This document shows, piece by piece, positions 19,798-29,275 of a stretch of DNA of 64,000 nt. The stretch lies in NCBI GenBank assembly GCA_950075865.1, contig CATMVA010000001.1, positions 239,189 to 303,188 on the forward strand. Reading direction: 5' to 3'. The stretch's first letter is position 1. Each line of letters begins with the position of its first letter. The DNA comes from an uncultured Oscillospiraceae bacterium (GTDB lineage: Bacteria > Bacillota > Clostridia > Oscillospirales > Oscillospiraceae). The notes beneath the pieces are model-generated. The model saw nothing but the letters and a program-made list of their open reading frames with translations, had not been told where the DNA came from and ran no database searches. A program made the position numbers and the translations under genes.

Positions 19798-19808
19798 TCT
19801 GTTCTGCA

Positions 19809-20093
19809 CTAACTATTCTCCTGCCTTGCCTCAAATGGCGCAAAGAGGTGCCAACATCCTCCAAATGGGATCAAAATGGCGTCTGGATACTCGTCATCGG
19901 AATAGCGAGCATAGGGAGCATTCAAGGCATTATCGAAGTTGGCCTCATCGTCTTTCGCAGGCCCTTGGGTGATTGGGACAACGGAGATAATATAGCCCAT
20001 GATTTGGCTGTCCTCCACCGTGTAGTCCTCTTCCATATCCAGTTTACAGTAGTAATTCACACCATTTGATACAACTTTCCGTACAACGATCAC
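19809..20093 (-). CDS. Hypothetical protein
   Basis: 94-aa GTG-start ORF preceded by GAGAAGGG; no family recognised. Confidence 0.35.
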   Translation of the reverse strand: MIVVRKVVSNGVNYYCKLDMEEDYTVEDSQIMGYIISVVPITQGPAKDDEANFDNALNAPYARYSDDEYPDAILIPFGGCWHLFAPFEARQENS

Positions 20094-20147
20094 TCTTGAA
20101 CCCTTCTCCGGCAGTCCTTTCCCGACTGTCAGCGCACGATCACGCCC

Positions 20148-21509
<1,362 letters not shown>

Positions 21510-21659
21510 TCACAAAATATAAGACAGAAAAAGCCATTTTTCTTTCAGTTTTCTCTATTTGCGCTTTTCAAACCGGGACTAATTATACCTTGCATCTCCC
21601 AAAAACGCAAGTCAAACTTTCAAATCTTGCGGCTTTCTATATATTCGTAAAATTTCGCA

Positions 21660-21688
21660 TTGTCTATCCCCCAATTCTGTGGTAGACT
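21660..21688 (+). promoter_or_regulatory. Putative sigma-A promoter
   Basis: TTGTCT-N17-TAGACT upstream of the FAD dehydrogenase. Confidence 0.5.
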
Positions 21689-21705
21689 ACCAATGGTGAA
21701 GTCTT

Positions 21706-23301
21706 ATGATACGGATACAAAATTTATCCCTCCCTCTGGATTTCGGGCCGGAGGATCTGCGCCGCAAGGCCGCCAAGACTTTGGGGGTATCTCCTGACGC
21801 TTTGGAGGCCGTCCGTCTGCTCCGGCAGTCGGTGGATGCCCGGAAGAAAAGCGACGTACGCTATATCTGCTCGGTGGGTGTGGATCTGGCCGGTAAAGCA
21901 GCTCTGGCCGGGCGGCTCCACAACGGAAATGTGACCCTCTGGGAGCCCCAACCCTATGTGTTTCCCAGTGTGAAGCGGACCTCCCCCCTGCCCCCGGTGG
22001 TGGTGGGGACGGGCCCCGCCGGCCTTTTTGCCGCCCTCTTTCTGGCCCGGAATGGCATCCCCCCCATTGTTCTGGAGCGGGGCCGCGATGTGGACAGCCG
22101 CATCCAGGATGTGGAGCTCTTTTGGCGTACCGGGGCACTGTCCAAAACCTCCAACGTCCAGTTCGGCGAGGGGGGCGCCGGCACCTTCTCCGACGGCAAG
22201 CTGAACACAGGCACCCACGATGGGCGCATCGGGGCCGTACTGGAGGAGTTCGTCCGCCATGGGGCCCCGGAGGACATCCTGTGGCAGCAGAAGCCCCACA
22301 TTGGCACCGACATCCTCCGGAGCGTAGTAAAGTCCATCCGGGAAGAGCTTCTCTCCTTGGGTTCTGAGATCCGCTTTGAACATCAGCTCTGGGGCATCAA
22401 AGCAAAGGATGGGCGACTGGTCTCTGTTACCGCGATGACCGAAGAAATACTCTATGAGATCCCCTGTGACTCTCTGATTCTGGCCCCCGGCCACTCGGCC
22501 CGGGACACCTTCCGGATGCTCTATAAAGCGGGAGTCCCTATGGAAGCCAAGGCCTTCGCCATCGGCTGCCGCATCGAGCATGAGCAGGCCGCCATCTCGG
22601 AGGCCCAGTACGGCCCCGCCTGGACAAAGCTACCCCCGGCCGACTACAAGCTGGCCTGCCATCTGCCCTCCGGCCGGTCTGCCTTTACCTTCTGCGTCTG
22701 TCCCGGTGGCCAGGTGGTGGCTGCGGCAAGCGACTACGGACAAGTGGTCACCAACGGTATGAGCCTTCGGGCCCGGGACGGCAAAAATATCAACGGCGGA
22801 TTCCTGGTGGGCGTCTCCCCCGCCGACTTTGGACCTGGGACATTAGATGGGATCACCTTTCAGGAACACTGGGAGCGGGCCGCCTGGGAAATCAGCGGCG
22901 GTTCGTCCCCTGCCGCTTTCCACGCGCCGGCCCAGCAGGTATCCGACTTTCTGAAAGGCCGCACCTCCGCCGTTCTCTCCGGCGGTATCCCGGCCACTTA
23001 CCGGCCCGGAGTGGTTCCCTCCGACCTGGACCGCTGCCTGCCCGGCTATGTCACCGACACCCTCCGCCAGGCCCTCCCCCTCTTTGACCGAAAGCTCCAC
23101 GGCTTTGCCGACGGCAACTCCCTTCTCACCGGCGTGGAGACCCGCTCCTCCTCCCCGGTCCGGATCCTGCGGGACGAGACTTTTCAGTCCTCCCTGCGGG
23201 GGCTCTATCCCTGCGGTGAAGGCGCTGGCTACGCCGGCGGGATCACCTCGGCCGCGGTGGACGGCATCCGGGTGGCCGAGGCGGTGGCCCGGCAGATTTG
23301 A
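21706..23301 (+). CDS. FAD-dependent dehydrogenase (COG2509-like NAD(P)/FAD oxidoreductase)
   Basis: VVVGTGPAGLFAALFLARNGIPPIVLERGRDVDSR, GEGGAGTFSDGKLNTGT, YPCGEGAGYAGGITSAAVDGIRVAEA. Confidence 0.9.
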   Translation: MIRIQNLSLPLDFGPEDLRRKAAKTLGVSPDALEAVRLLRQSVDARKKSDVRYICSVGVDLAGKAALAGRLHNGNVTLWEPQPYVFPSVKRTSPLPPVVVGTGPAGLFAALFLARNGIPPIVLERGRDVDSRIQDVELFWRTGALSKTSNVQFGEGGAGTFSDGKLNTGTHDGRIGAVLEEFVRHGAPEDILWQQKPHIGTDILRSVVKSIREELLSLGSEIRFEHQLWGIKAKDGRLVSVTAMTEEILYEIPCDSLILAPGHSARDTFRMLYKAGVPMEAKAFAIGCRIEHEQAAISEAQYGPAWTKLPPADYKLACHLPSGRSAFTFCVCPGGQVVAAASDYGQVVTNGMSLRARDGKNINGGFLVGVSPADFGPGTLDGITFQEHWERAAWEISGGSSPAAFHAPAQQVSDFLKGRTSAVLSGGIPATYRPGVVPSDLDRCLPGYVTDTLRQALPLFDRKLHGFADGNSLLTGVETRSSSPVRILRDETFQSSLRGLYPCGEGAGYAGGITSAAVDGIRVAEAVARQI

Positions 23302-23312
23302 ACCGTCCCCTC

Positions 23313-23346
23313 TATCCTCCGGCAGGACATTTCCTGCCGGAGGATA
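23313..23346. terminator. Intrinsic terminator
   Basis: tatcctccggcagga-catt-tcctgccggaggata followed by ttttttt. Confidence 0.85.
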
Positions 23347-23429
23347 TTTTTTTCCTTTCTCCGATATGGTAAAAGTGTAGAGGATGCCACTTTTCCAAAT
23401 CACATACAGAAAGAGAAAGGAGAAACAAC

Positions 23430-24569
23430 ATGAGCAGAATCAACTGTGAGCCAAACATTTCCTACGACGACGTGAGGGCCGTGTACTATCTTTACATGGA
23501 TTCCGGACGGGATCCGGAGGGCCGCCGGCTTCGCCGATACCAGACCTATCCCTCCCTCTCCGCCGCCCGCAAGGCCAAGAAGGACTTTCTGCTTCAGCGG
23601 GAACTGGAAGAACGGTCTCTGGCCGTGGCCCCCAATAACCTGACTCTGGAGCAGTGGCTGGAGGAATGGATGCGGGAGATCGTCATCCCCAGCCGGGCCT
23701 GGACCACCGTCTATGGATATGATATCCTGATCAACAAATATATCAATCCACGCTTAGGCGATATCTCCATACAGTCCCTTGCCCCCAAAGATCTTCAGCA
23801 CTATTACACCTACCTGTCCCAGGAGTGCGGCCTGGGCGGCAATACGATCCGGCACCACCACGCTCTACTGTCCGCCGCGCTTCATGCCGCCATGCGGCAA
23901 GATCTGGTGGCGCAATGTGTTACCGACCGGGTGGAACCGCCCCGGTTCACCCAAAAGGCCGCATTCTATTACAATGCCGAAACCCTGAAAAAGCTCTATC
24001 ACCTGGTGGAAGGACACTGGCTGGAGACCCCTGTCCATTTGGCCGGAAGCCTCGGCCTCCGCAGAGAAGAGATCTGCGGGCTCCGCTGGGAGAGCGTTGA
24101 TCTGGAACAGCGGCGAATCTGTATCAAGGCCGCACGCACGGAGGCCGGTCGACAGATCGTGGAAAAGGAGACCAAAAATCGTTCTTCCATCCGGGTCCTG
24201 TACATGGAGGATGACATCTACCGACTGCTCCTGCGGGACAAGACCGCCCACCGCAACGGCAGCACCCAGGAGCACTCCTGGAGTCAACACGATCTGGTGG
24301 CATTGGACAAGAAGGGTTCCCCGCTCTCCCCCAACGACCTCACCAGAGGATTCACCGCGTTTATCCGCGCCAACGACCTGCCGCCGCTGACCTTCCATGG
24401 TCTGCGGCATACCTTCGCCACCGTGGCCTCCGCTCAGGGGGTTCCCCTGTTCGACATCGGAAAGGCGCTGGGACATTCCACCCCGACCACCACTGGCCGG
24501 ATCTACACCCACCTTACCGACCAGTTCCACACCGACACACTGACCAAGGTGGCCAACGCACTTAAATAA
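23430..24569 (+). CDS. Tyrosine-type site-specific integrase
   Basis: GLRREEICGLRWESVDL (Arg I region), LTFHGLRHTFATVASAQGV, IGKALGHSTPTTTGRIYTH (catalytic H-x-x-R, H, Y). Confidence 0.9.
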   Translation: MSRINCEPNISYDDVRAVYYLYMDSGRDPEGRRLRRYQTYPSLSAARKAKKDFLLQRELEERSLAVAPNNLTLEQWLEEWMREIVIPSRAWTTVYGYDILINKYINPRLGDISIQSLAPKDLQHYYTYLSQECGLGGNTIRHHHALLSAALHAAMRQDLVAQCVTDRVEPPRFTQKAAFYYNAETLKKLYHLVEGHWLETPVHLAGSLGLRREEICGLRWESVDLEQRRICIKAARTEAGRQIVEKETKNRSSIRVLYMEDDIYRLLLRDKTAHRNGSTQEHSWSQHDLVALDKKGSPLSPNDLTRGFTAFIRANDLPPLTFHGLRHTFATVASAQGVPLFDIGKALGHSTPTTTGRIYTHLTDQFHTDTLTKVANALK

Positions 24570-24678
24570 GCTCCTAAAAGCTTTTGTTTCTTAACCGTAT
24601 TTTCATAGACTTTTTCCAAATAATGTGGTATACTCACTCAAAGCTCCTTTGATATTCCCCTTCCAAGGAGGGTTTCCC

Positions 24679-25401
24679 TTGAAAAAGGACGTTTTGGGCG
24701 TTCAGATCGATGATTTGCCCCTGAGCGAGGCCGTGGATGCCGGCTTTCAGCTTCTGGACAAGCCCGGTTTCCATTATGTTGTGACCCCAAATCCGGAATT
24801 CATTCTGGAGGCCCGGAAAAACGAACCCTTCCGGCAGGTCCTCAACCATGCCGACCTCTCTCTGCCCGACGGCATCGGGGTCGTATATGCCGCCAAGATT
24901 CTGGGAAAAACATTGCAGGGCCGGACCCCTGGGGTCGATTTTGCCCAGGGTCTCATGACCAGGATGGCCGGGGCCGGAAAACGGCTCTACCTTCTGGGCG
25001 CCAAGCCTGGCGTAGCCGAAAAGGCTGCCGGGGAATTAAAAAGCCGATACCCCGGTCTGGTCATCTGCGGCACCCACGATGGATATTTCCAGGAGGACGC
25101 TCCTGTGGTGGATGATATCCGGGCTTCCCGGGCCGATGTGGTTTTTGTCTGCCTCGGCGCTCCCAAGCAGGAATTTTGGATGGCCCACAACGGCCCGAAC
25201 ACCGGCGCGGCGCTGGCCGTTGGACTGGGCGGCTGCCTGGATGTGTTCGCAGGAAATGTAAAACGCGCCCCGGAGGCCTGGCAGAAAGCCGGTCTGGAGT
25301 GGCTCTACCGGCTGATTCGGGAACCCAGCCGATTAGGCCGGATGGCAAAACTCCCTATCGTTCTGCTGGATGCCGCCAAAGCGAGGGTGACCGGGAGATA
25401 G
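24679..25401 (+). CDS. WecG/TagA/CpsF family glycosyltransferase
   Basis: LPDGIGVVYAAKILGKTLQGRTPGVDFAQGL, VFVCLGAPKQEFWMA; TTG start after AAGGAGGG preferred over upstream ATG. Confidence 0.88.
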   Translation: MKKDVLGVQIDDLPLSEAVDAGFQLLDKPGFHYVVTPNPEFILEARKNEPFRQVLNHADLSLPDGIGVVYAAKILGKTLQGRTPGVDFAQGLMTRMAGAGKRLYLLGAKPGVAEKAAGELKSRYPGLVICGTHDGYFQEDAPVVDDIRASRADVVFVCLGAPKQEFWMAHNGPNTGAALAVGLGGCLDVFAGNVKRAPEAWQKAGLEWLYRLIREPSRLGRMAKLPIVLLDAAKARVTGR

Positions 25402-25427
25402 CCTGTCCGCCGCCAAGGCAGCGAAAA

Positions 25428-25444
25428 GCGGGGCAGCGCCCCGC
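25428..25444 (-). terminator. Possible terminator of the Cys-rich microprotein gene
   Basis: gcggggc-agc-gccccgc, followed on the minus strand by ttttc. Confidence 0.5.
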
Positions 25445-25460
25445 CTCACGCCGTTACGGA

Positions 25461-25613
25461 TCAGCAGCAGCCGCAGCCGCTGTCGCAGCCACAGTTGTTC
25501 CCGCAGCCACAGCCGCAGTTGTTCCCGCTGCCGCAGCAGCAGAAGATAATGATGATGAGCAGGATGATCCAGCAACAGTTCCCGCCGCCCCAGCCATTGT
25601 TTCCACAGCACAT
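25461..25613 (-). CDS. 50-aa cysteine/glycine/asparagine-rich single-TM microprotein
   Basis: Direct translation: MCCGNNGWGGGNCCWIILLIIIIFCCCGSGNNCGCGCGNNCGCDSGCGCC*; SD GAGGTG 8 nt upstream of ATG; absent from supplied ORF track, possibly because of its length. Confidence 0.75.
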   Translation of the reverse strand: MCCGNNGWGGGNCCWIILLIIIIFCCCGSGNNCGCGCGNNCGCDSGCGCC

Positions 25614-25760
25614 AAAACTTCACCTCGTCATTTATTTGGCGGTGTTGGGTAAGTTCCCTTGCCGCCATCCGGGTCATTCTATGTGTCCCGGTGGGAGGTG
25701 GTTCCAGAATACAAGGCCCTTTTTTGAAAAAAACCTTCAAAACAGGAGGAGTGACTCCAA

Positions 25761-27083
25761 ATGCCACAGGAATCCAATGAGCGCCGGTCCAGACCGGCCT
25801 CCCCATCCGGCTCCAGCTCGGCCCCCCGGCCGAGCTCCGGCTCCGGTTCCAGTGCGGGTTCGCCGTCCGGCTCCGCATCCAAACCGGGCTCCCGGCCCAG
25901 CTCCGGCAACCGCAGCAGCGGCAACAATACCGGCAGCAGGCCCCGCCGCCGGAGGCGGCGCTACCGCATGAATCCCCTTGTGTATATCACGCTGGTCCTG
26001 CTGGTTTCCTCCCTTCTGGCTGGGCTGGCCTGGATCTGGGCCGGGGACATGCTGGCCCTTAACAAGCCTGCCGCCTCGGCAGTGGTCACCCTGCCCGCCG
26101 ATATCTTCACCACGCGGGAAGTCCAGAGCGAGGTCACCCAAAACGGCGAGACCGAGATCGTCACAAAGACCATCAGCGTACCAGACCTGAACTATGTGGC
26201 CGATGTTCTTCACGAAAACGGTCTTGTCGAGTATAAATTCCTCTTTAAGCTCTTCTGCGCGGTGACTGGGGTGGAAAAGAAAGGGAAGATCCAGCCGGGC
26301 ACCTATGAGCTGAACACCGATATGGACTACCGCGCCCTGATCAGTGCCATGGGCGCCACGGGCAGCCGCGTAGAGGTGGAGGTCACCATTCCAGAGGGCT
26401 ATACTCTGGACCAGATCTTTGCCCTTCTGGAGGAAAAGGGTGTCTCTACCGTAGAGACCCTCCAGAATGTAGCTGCCAACTATGACTATAAGTTTGACTT
26501 CCTTCAGGGCGTTCGTCCCTTGGGTGACTATCACCGGCTGGAGGGCTACCTCTTCCCCGACACCTACAAGTTCTATATGGGCGGCGGCGAAAGCGCCGCC
26601 GTGTGGGTGCTCAACAAGATGCTGGTCCGTTTTGATGACCTGTTCACCGACGAGATGCGCGCCCTGGCCGAGGAGATGGGCTACTCCATGCACGAGATCC
26701 TCACCATCGCTTCCCTCATTGAGAAGGAAACTGACGGCACCGATCAGATCAAGATCTCGTCGGTCATCCACAACCGGATGAACCACCCGGACTATGAAAC
26801 GGCCGGTTATCTCCAGATCGACGCTGCCATCGCCTACGCCACCGGCCGGGCGGTCACCCAGTCAGACTACCAGGAGGTGGACAGTCCTTACAACACCTAC
26901 CTGTATAAGGGCCTGCCCCCCGGACCCATCGCCAGCCCGGGCATGGTCTCCCTCTATTCCGCTCTCCATCCGGAGAATACCAACTATTACTACTATGTCT
27001 TGGGTTCGGACGACCTGCACCACTATTTCCGCACCCATCAAGAGCAGCTCAACTATATCGCTCAAATGCAGGCGGCAAGCTAA
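25761..27083 (+). CDS. mltG: Endolytic murein transglycosylase
   Basis: YLFPDTYKFYMGGGESA, ILTIASLIEKETDGTDQIKISSVIHNRM, SPYNTYLYKGLPPGPIASPGMVSLYSALHPENTNYYYYVLG. Confidence 0.93.
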   Translation: MPQESNERRSRPASPSGSSSAPRPSSGSGSSAGSPSGSASKPGSRPSSGNRSSGNNTGSRPRRRRRRYRMNPLVYITLVLLVSSLLAGLAWIWAGDMLALNKPAASAVVTLPADIFTTREVQSEVTQNGETEIVTKTISVPDLNYVADVLHENGLVEYKFLFKLFCAVTGVEKKGKIQPGTYELNTDMDYRALISAMGATGSRVEVEVTIPEGYTLDQIFALLEEKGVSTVETLQNVAANYDYKFDFLQGVRPLGDYHRLEGYLFPDTYKFYMGGGESAAVWVLNKMLVRFDDLFTDEMRALAEEMGYSMHEILTIASLIEKETDGTDQIKISSVIHNRMNHPDYETAGYLQIDAAIAYATGRAVTQSDYQEVDSPYNTYLYKGLPPGPIASPGMVSLYSALHPENTNYYYYVLGSDDLHHYFRTHQEQLNYIAQMQAAS

Positions 27084-27088
27084 AAAGC

Positions 27089-27120
27089 AGCGGGCGGACA
27101 TGGCAAAATGTCCGCCCGCT
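27089..27120 (+). terminator. Intrinsic terminator between mltG and U32 gene
   Basis: agcgggcggacat-ggcaaa-atgtccgcccgct followed by TTTTT, which runs into AGGAG RBS of next gene. Confidence 0.8.
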
Positions 27121-27137
27121 TTTTAGGAGTGATCTCA

Positions 27138-28343
27138 ATGTCCATCGAACTTCTCTCCCCCGCCGGGGATATGGAACGGCTCACCATGGCAGTGGCCTAC
27201 GGCGCCGATGCGGTCTATCTGGCCGGCGGCCAGTTCGGCATGCGGGCCTTTGCCGGCAATTTCTCCCGGGAGGATCTGCGGGATGCGGTTGCTCTCTGTC
27301 ATTCCCACGGCGTCAAGGCTCACATTACCTGCAACACCATGCCCCGGAACCAGGAGCTGGCGGCTCTGCCCGAATATCTGGAGTTTTTGCAGGGGATCGG
27401 TGTGGACGCACTGATCATCGGGGACGCCGGTGTGCTGGCCCTGGCCAAACGCCATGCCCCCGGTGTTCCCCTCCATATCTCCACCCAAATCGGAGTCACC
27501 AACTATGCCGCCGCCCAGTTCTGGTATGACCAGGGAGTCAGCCGGGTGATCCTGGCTCGTGAGCTCACCCTGGACGAGGTGCGGGATATCTGTGCCAGAC
27601 GGCCCAATGGACTGGAGGTGGAGGCCTTCGTCCACGGCGCCATGTGCGTCTCCTTCTCGGGCCGGTGCGTCATCTCCAACTACATGACCGGGCGGGATGC
27701 CTCCCGGGGCGCCTGCGCCCAGCCCTGCCGATACAAATACGCCCTGATGGAGGAGCAGCGCCCCGGGGAGTATTTTCCCGTGGAGGAGGATATCGAAGGC
27801 ACCTATCTGTTCAATTCCAAGGATATGTGCATGATCGACCACGTGCCCGAGCTCCTGGACTCCGGCCTGGACAGCCTGAAGATCGAGGGCCGGGCCAAAA
27901 GCGCCTACTACGCCGCCGCCGTCACCAACGCATACCGCCACGCCATCGACGCCGCCCTGGCAGGTCAGCCGCTGGACCCGGTGTGGCGCGCCGAGCTGGA
28001 TAAAGTGAGCCACCGTCCCTACTCGGAAGGCTTCTGGTACGGCCATCCGGAGCAGTATGTGGGGGATTCCCGGTATGTGCGGGACTGGCAAGTGAAAGCC
28101 GTTGTCACTGCTTGCAGCGCAGATGGCGATGCCATCATCTCCCTGCGAAACAAATTCAGCGTCGGAGACACCCTGGAGCTCATCGGTCCCGGCCTCACCC
28201 CGGTGGCCTTCCAAGTGGAGGAGCTGCAGGACTCTTTAGGTGTCCCCGTCAAAGAGGCCCGGACCCCCCAGACAACACTGCGTATCCCCCTCCCCTGTCA
28301 GCCCCCGCCATTGTCCATCCTCCGCATGAAATGCGGCAATTAG
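27138..28343 (+). CDS. Peptidase U32 family protein (TrhP/YrrN-O-like tRNA hydroxylation family)
   Basis: ELLSPAGDMERLTMAVAYGADAVYLAG, SFSGRCVISNYMTGRDASRGACAQPCRYKY, SLKIEGRAKSAYYAA. Confidence 0.88.
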   Translation: MSIELLSPAGDMERLTMAVAYGADAVYLAGGQFGMRAFAGNFSREDLRDAVALCHSHGVKAHITCNTMPRNQELAALPEYLEFLQGIGVDALIIGDAGVLALAKRHAPGVPLHISTQIGVTNYAAAQFWYDQGVSRVILARELTLDEVRDICARRPNGLEVEAFVHGAMCVSFSGRCVISNYMTGRDASRGACAQPCRYKYALMEEQRPGEYFPVEEDIEGTYLFNSKDMCMIDHVPELLDSGLDSLKIEGRAKSAYYAAAVTNAYRHAIDAALAGQPLDPVWRAELDKVSHRPYSEGFWYGHPEQYVGDSRYVRDWQVKAVVTACSADGDAIISLRNKFSVGDTLELIGPGLTPVAFQVEELQDSLGVPVKEARTPQTTLRIPLPCQPPPLSILRMKCGN

Positions 28344-28358
28344 AAAGGAAGTATTTAC

Positions 28359-28961
28359 ATGCCAAACGGAATTCAGGAATACTATGATAAGACCGCAAAA
28401 GAGTGGGCCGAACGGGGCTATACTGAAGAGTCCGAAATCCCTAGCTTCCGTGAATTTACCGCCCTTCTCCCTCCCGGCGGCCGGGTACTGGATCTGTGCT
28501 GCGGTACGGGCTACGACTGCCAGCGGTTCTGCTCTCTCGGCTTTGAGGTGGTCGGTCTGGACCTGAGCGAGGAATGTCTCCGCATTGCCCGGAAGCACAA
28601 TCCGGGGCTCCCCTTCTATCAGGGGGATATGCTGGAGGATTACTCCCACATCGGGCCGGTGGACGGCATCTCGGTTTTCGCTGGGCTGGTCCACATCGAA
28701 AACCGAGACCTTCCCACTGCCTTTGCCCGGATGGCCCAGGTCCTGCGTCCCGGCGGCCTTCTGCTGGCCGCCGTCCGGGAAGGAAGCGGAAAAATCGACT
28801 CTCTCAGCATCAGTGAGATCGACGGGCAAACCTACGACCGCAATTTCATCGGTCACACCCTGGCAGATCTGACGGCCGCTATGGGGCCCGAATTCTCTTA
28901 TCTGCAAGAGCTCTCCTCCGATATGTCCGTCTGGCACGCCTATCTTTTCCGGCGAAAATGA
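28359..28961 (+). CDS. Class I SAM-dependent methyltransferase
   Basis: RVLDLCCGTGYDCQRFCSLGFEVVGLDLSEECLRIAR; VLRPGGLLLAAV. Confidence 0.88.
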   Translation: MPNGIQEYYDKTAKEWAERGYTEESEIPSFREFTALLPPGGRVLDLCCGTGYDCQRFCSLGFEVVGLDLSEECLRIARKHNPGLPFYQGDMLEDYSHIGPVDGISVFAGLVHIENRDLPTAFARMAQVLRPGGLLLAAVREGSGKIDSLSISEIDGQTYDRNFIGHTLADLTAAMGPEFSYLQELSSDMSVWHAYLFRRK

Positions 28962-28983
28962 TCCCGCTTTCCGATTTTCCACC

Positions 28984-29011
28984 TTGACAGGGCCACAAAA
29001 TGTGGTAGAAT
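28984..29011 (+). promoter_or_regulatory. Putative sigma-A promoter of alaS leader
   Basis: TTGACA-N16-TAGAAT. Confidence 0.55.
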
Positions 29012-29021
29012 ATAACTTGCA

Positions 29022-29240
29022 ATGACGAAGCCAAGTCTGCCATGCCGCTATGAGCGAGAGGGGACGGTGAGAGCCCTCAGCGAACCGGACAGACACGCCA
29101 CTTCCGAGCATTCCGGGAGACCGGACGGTTTTGCCCCCGATACCGGGCACAATGAGATACGCTTTCGGGCGTAAATCAGGGTGGTACCGCGGAGTATATT
29201 ACGCTTCGCCCCTGAACCAGCAGGGGCGAGGCGTTTTTTA
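29022..29240 (+). ncRNA. T-box leader upstream of alaS
   Basis: Canonical AGGGTGGTACCGCGG at 29178-29192, upstream GAGAGG stem I element, terminator acgcttcgcccctg...caggggcgaggcgttttttat at 29211-29240. Confidence 0.92.
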
Positions 29241-29275
29241 TTTCTCACCCCAGAAAATTTTAGGAGGTAATCCCC

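Noticed and set aside
25461-25545. Possible short tandem repeat or CRISPR-like pattern (cagccgcag units)
   Set aside because: Explained as codons for CGC/GNNCGC repeats of the microprotein; no regular spacer structure
25333-25971. ORFs 25333..25878 (-) and 25495..25971 (+)
   Set aside because: Alternative frames over the Cys-rich microprotein and the MltG low-complexity region; repetitive Leu/Arg or Pro/Gln output
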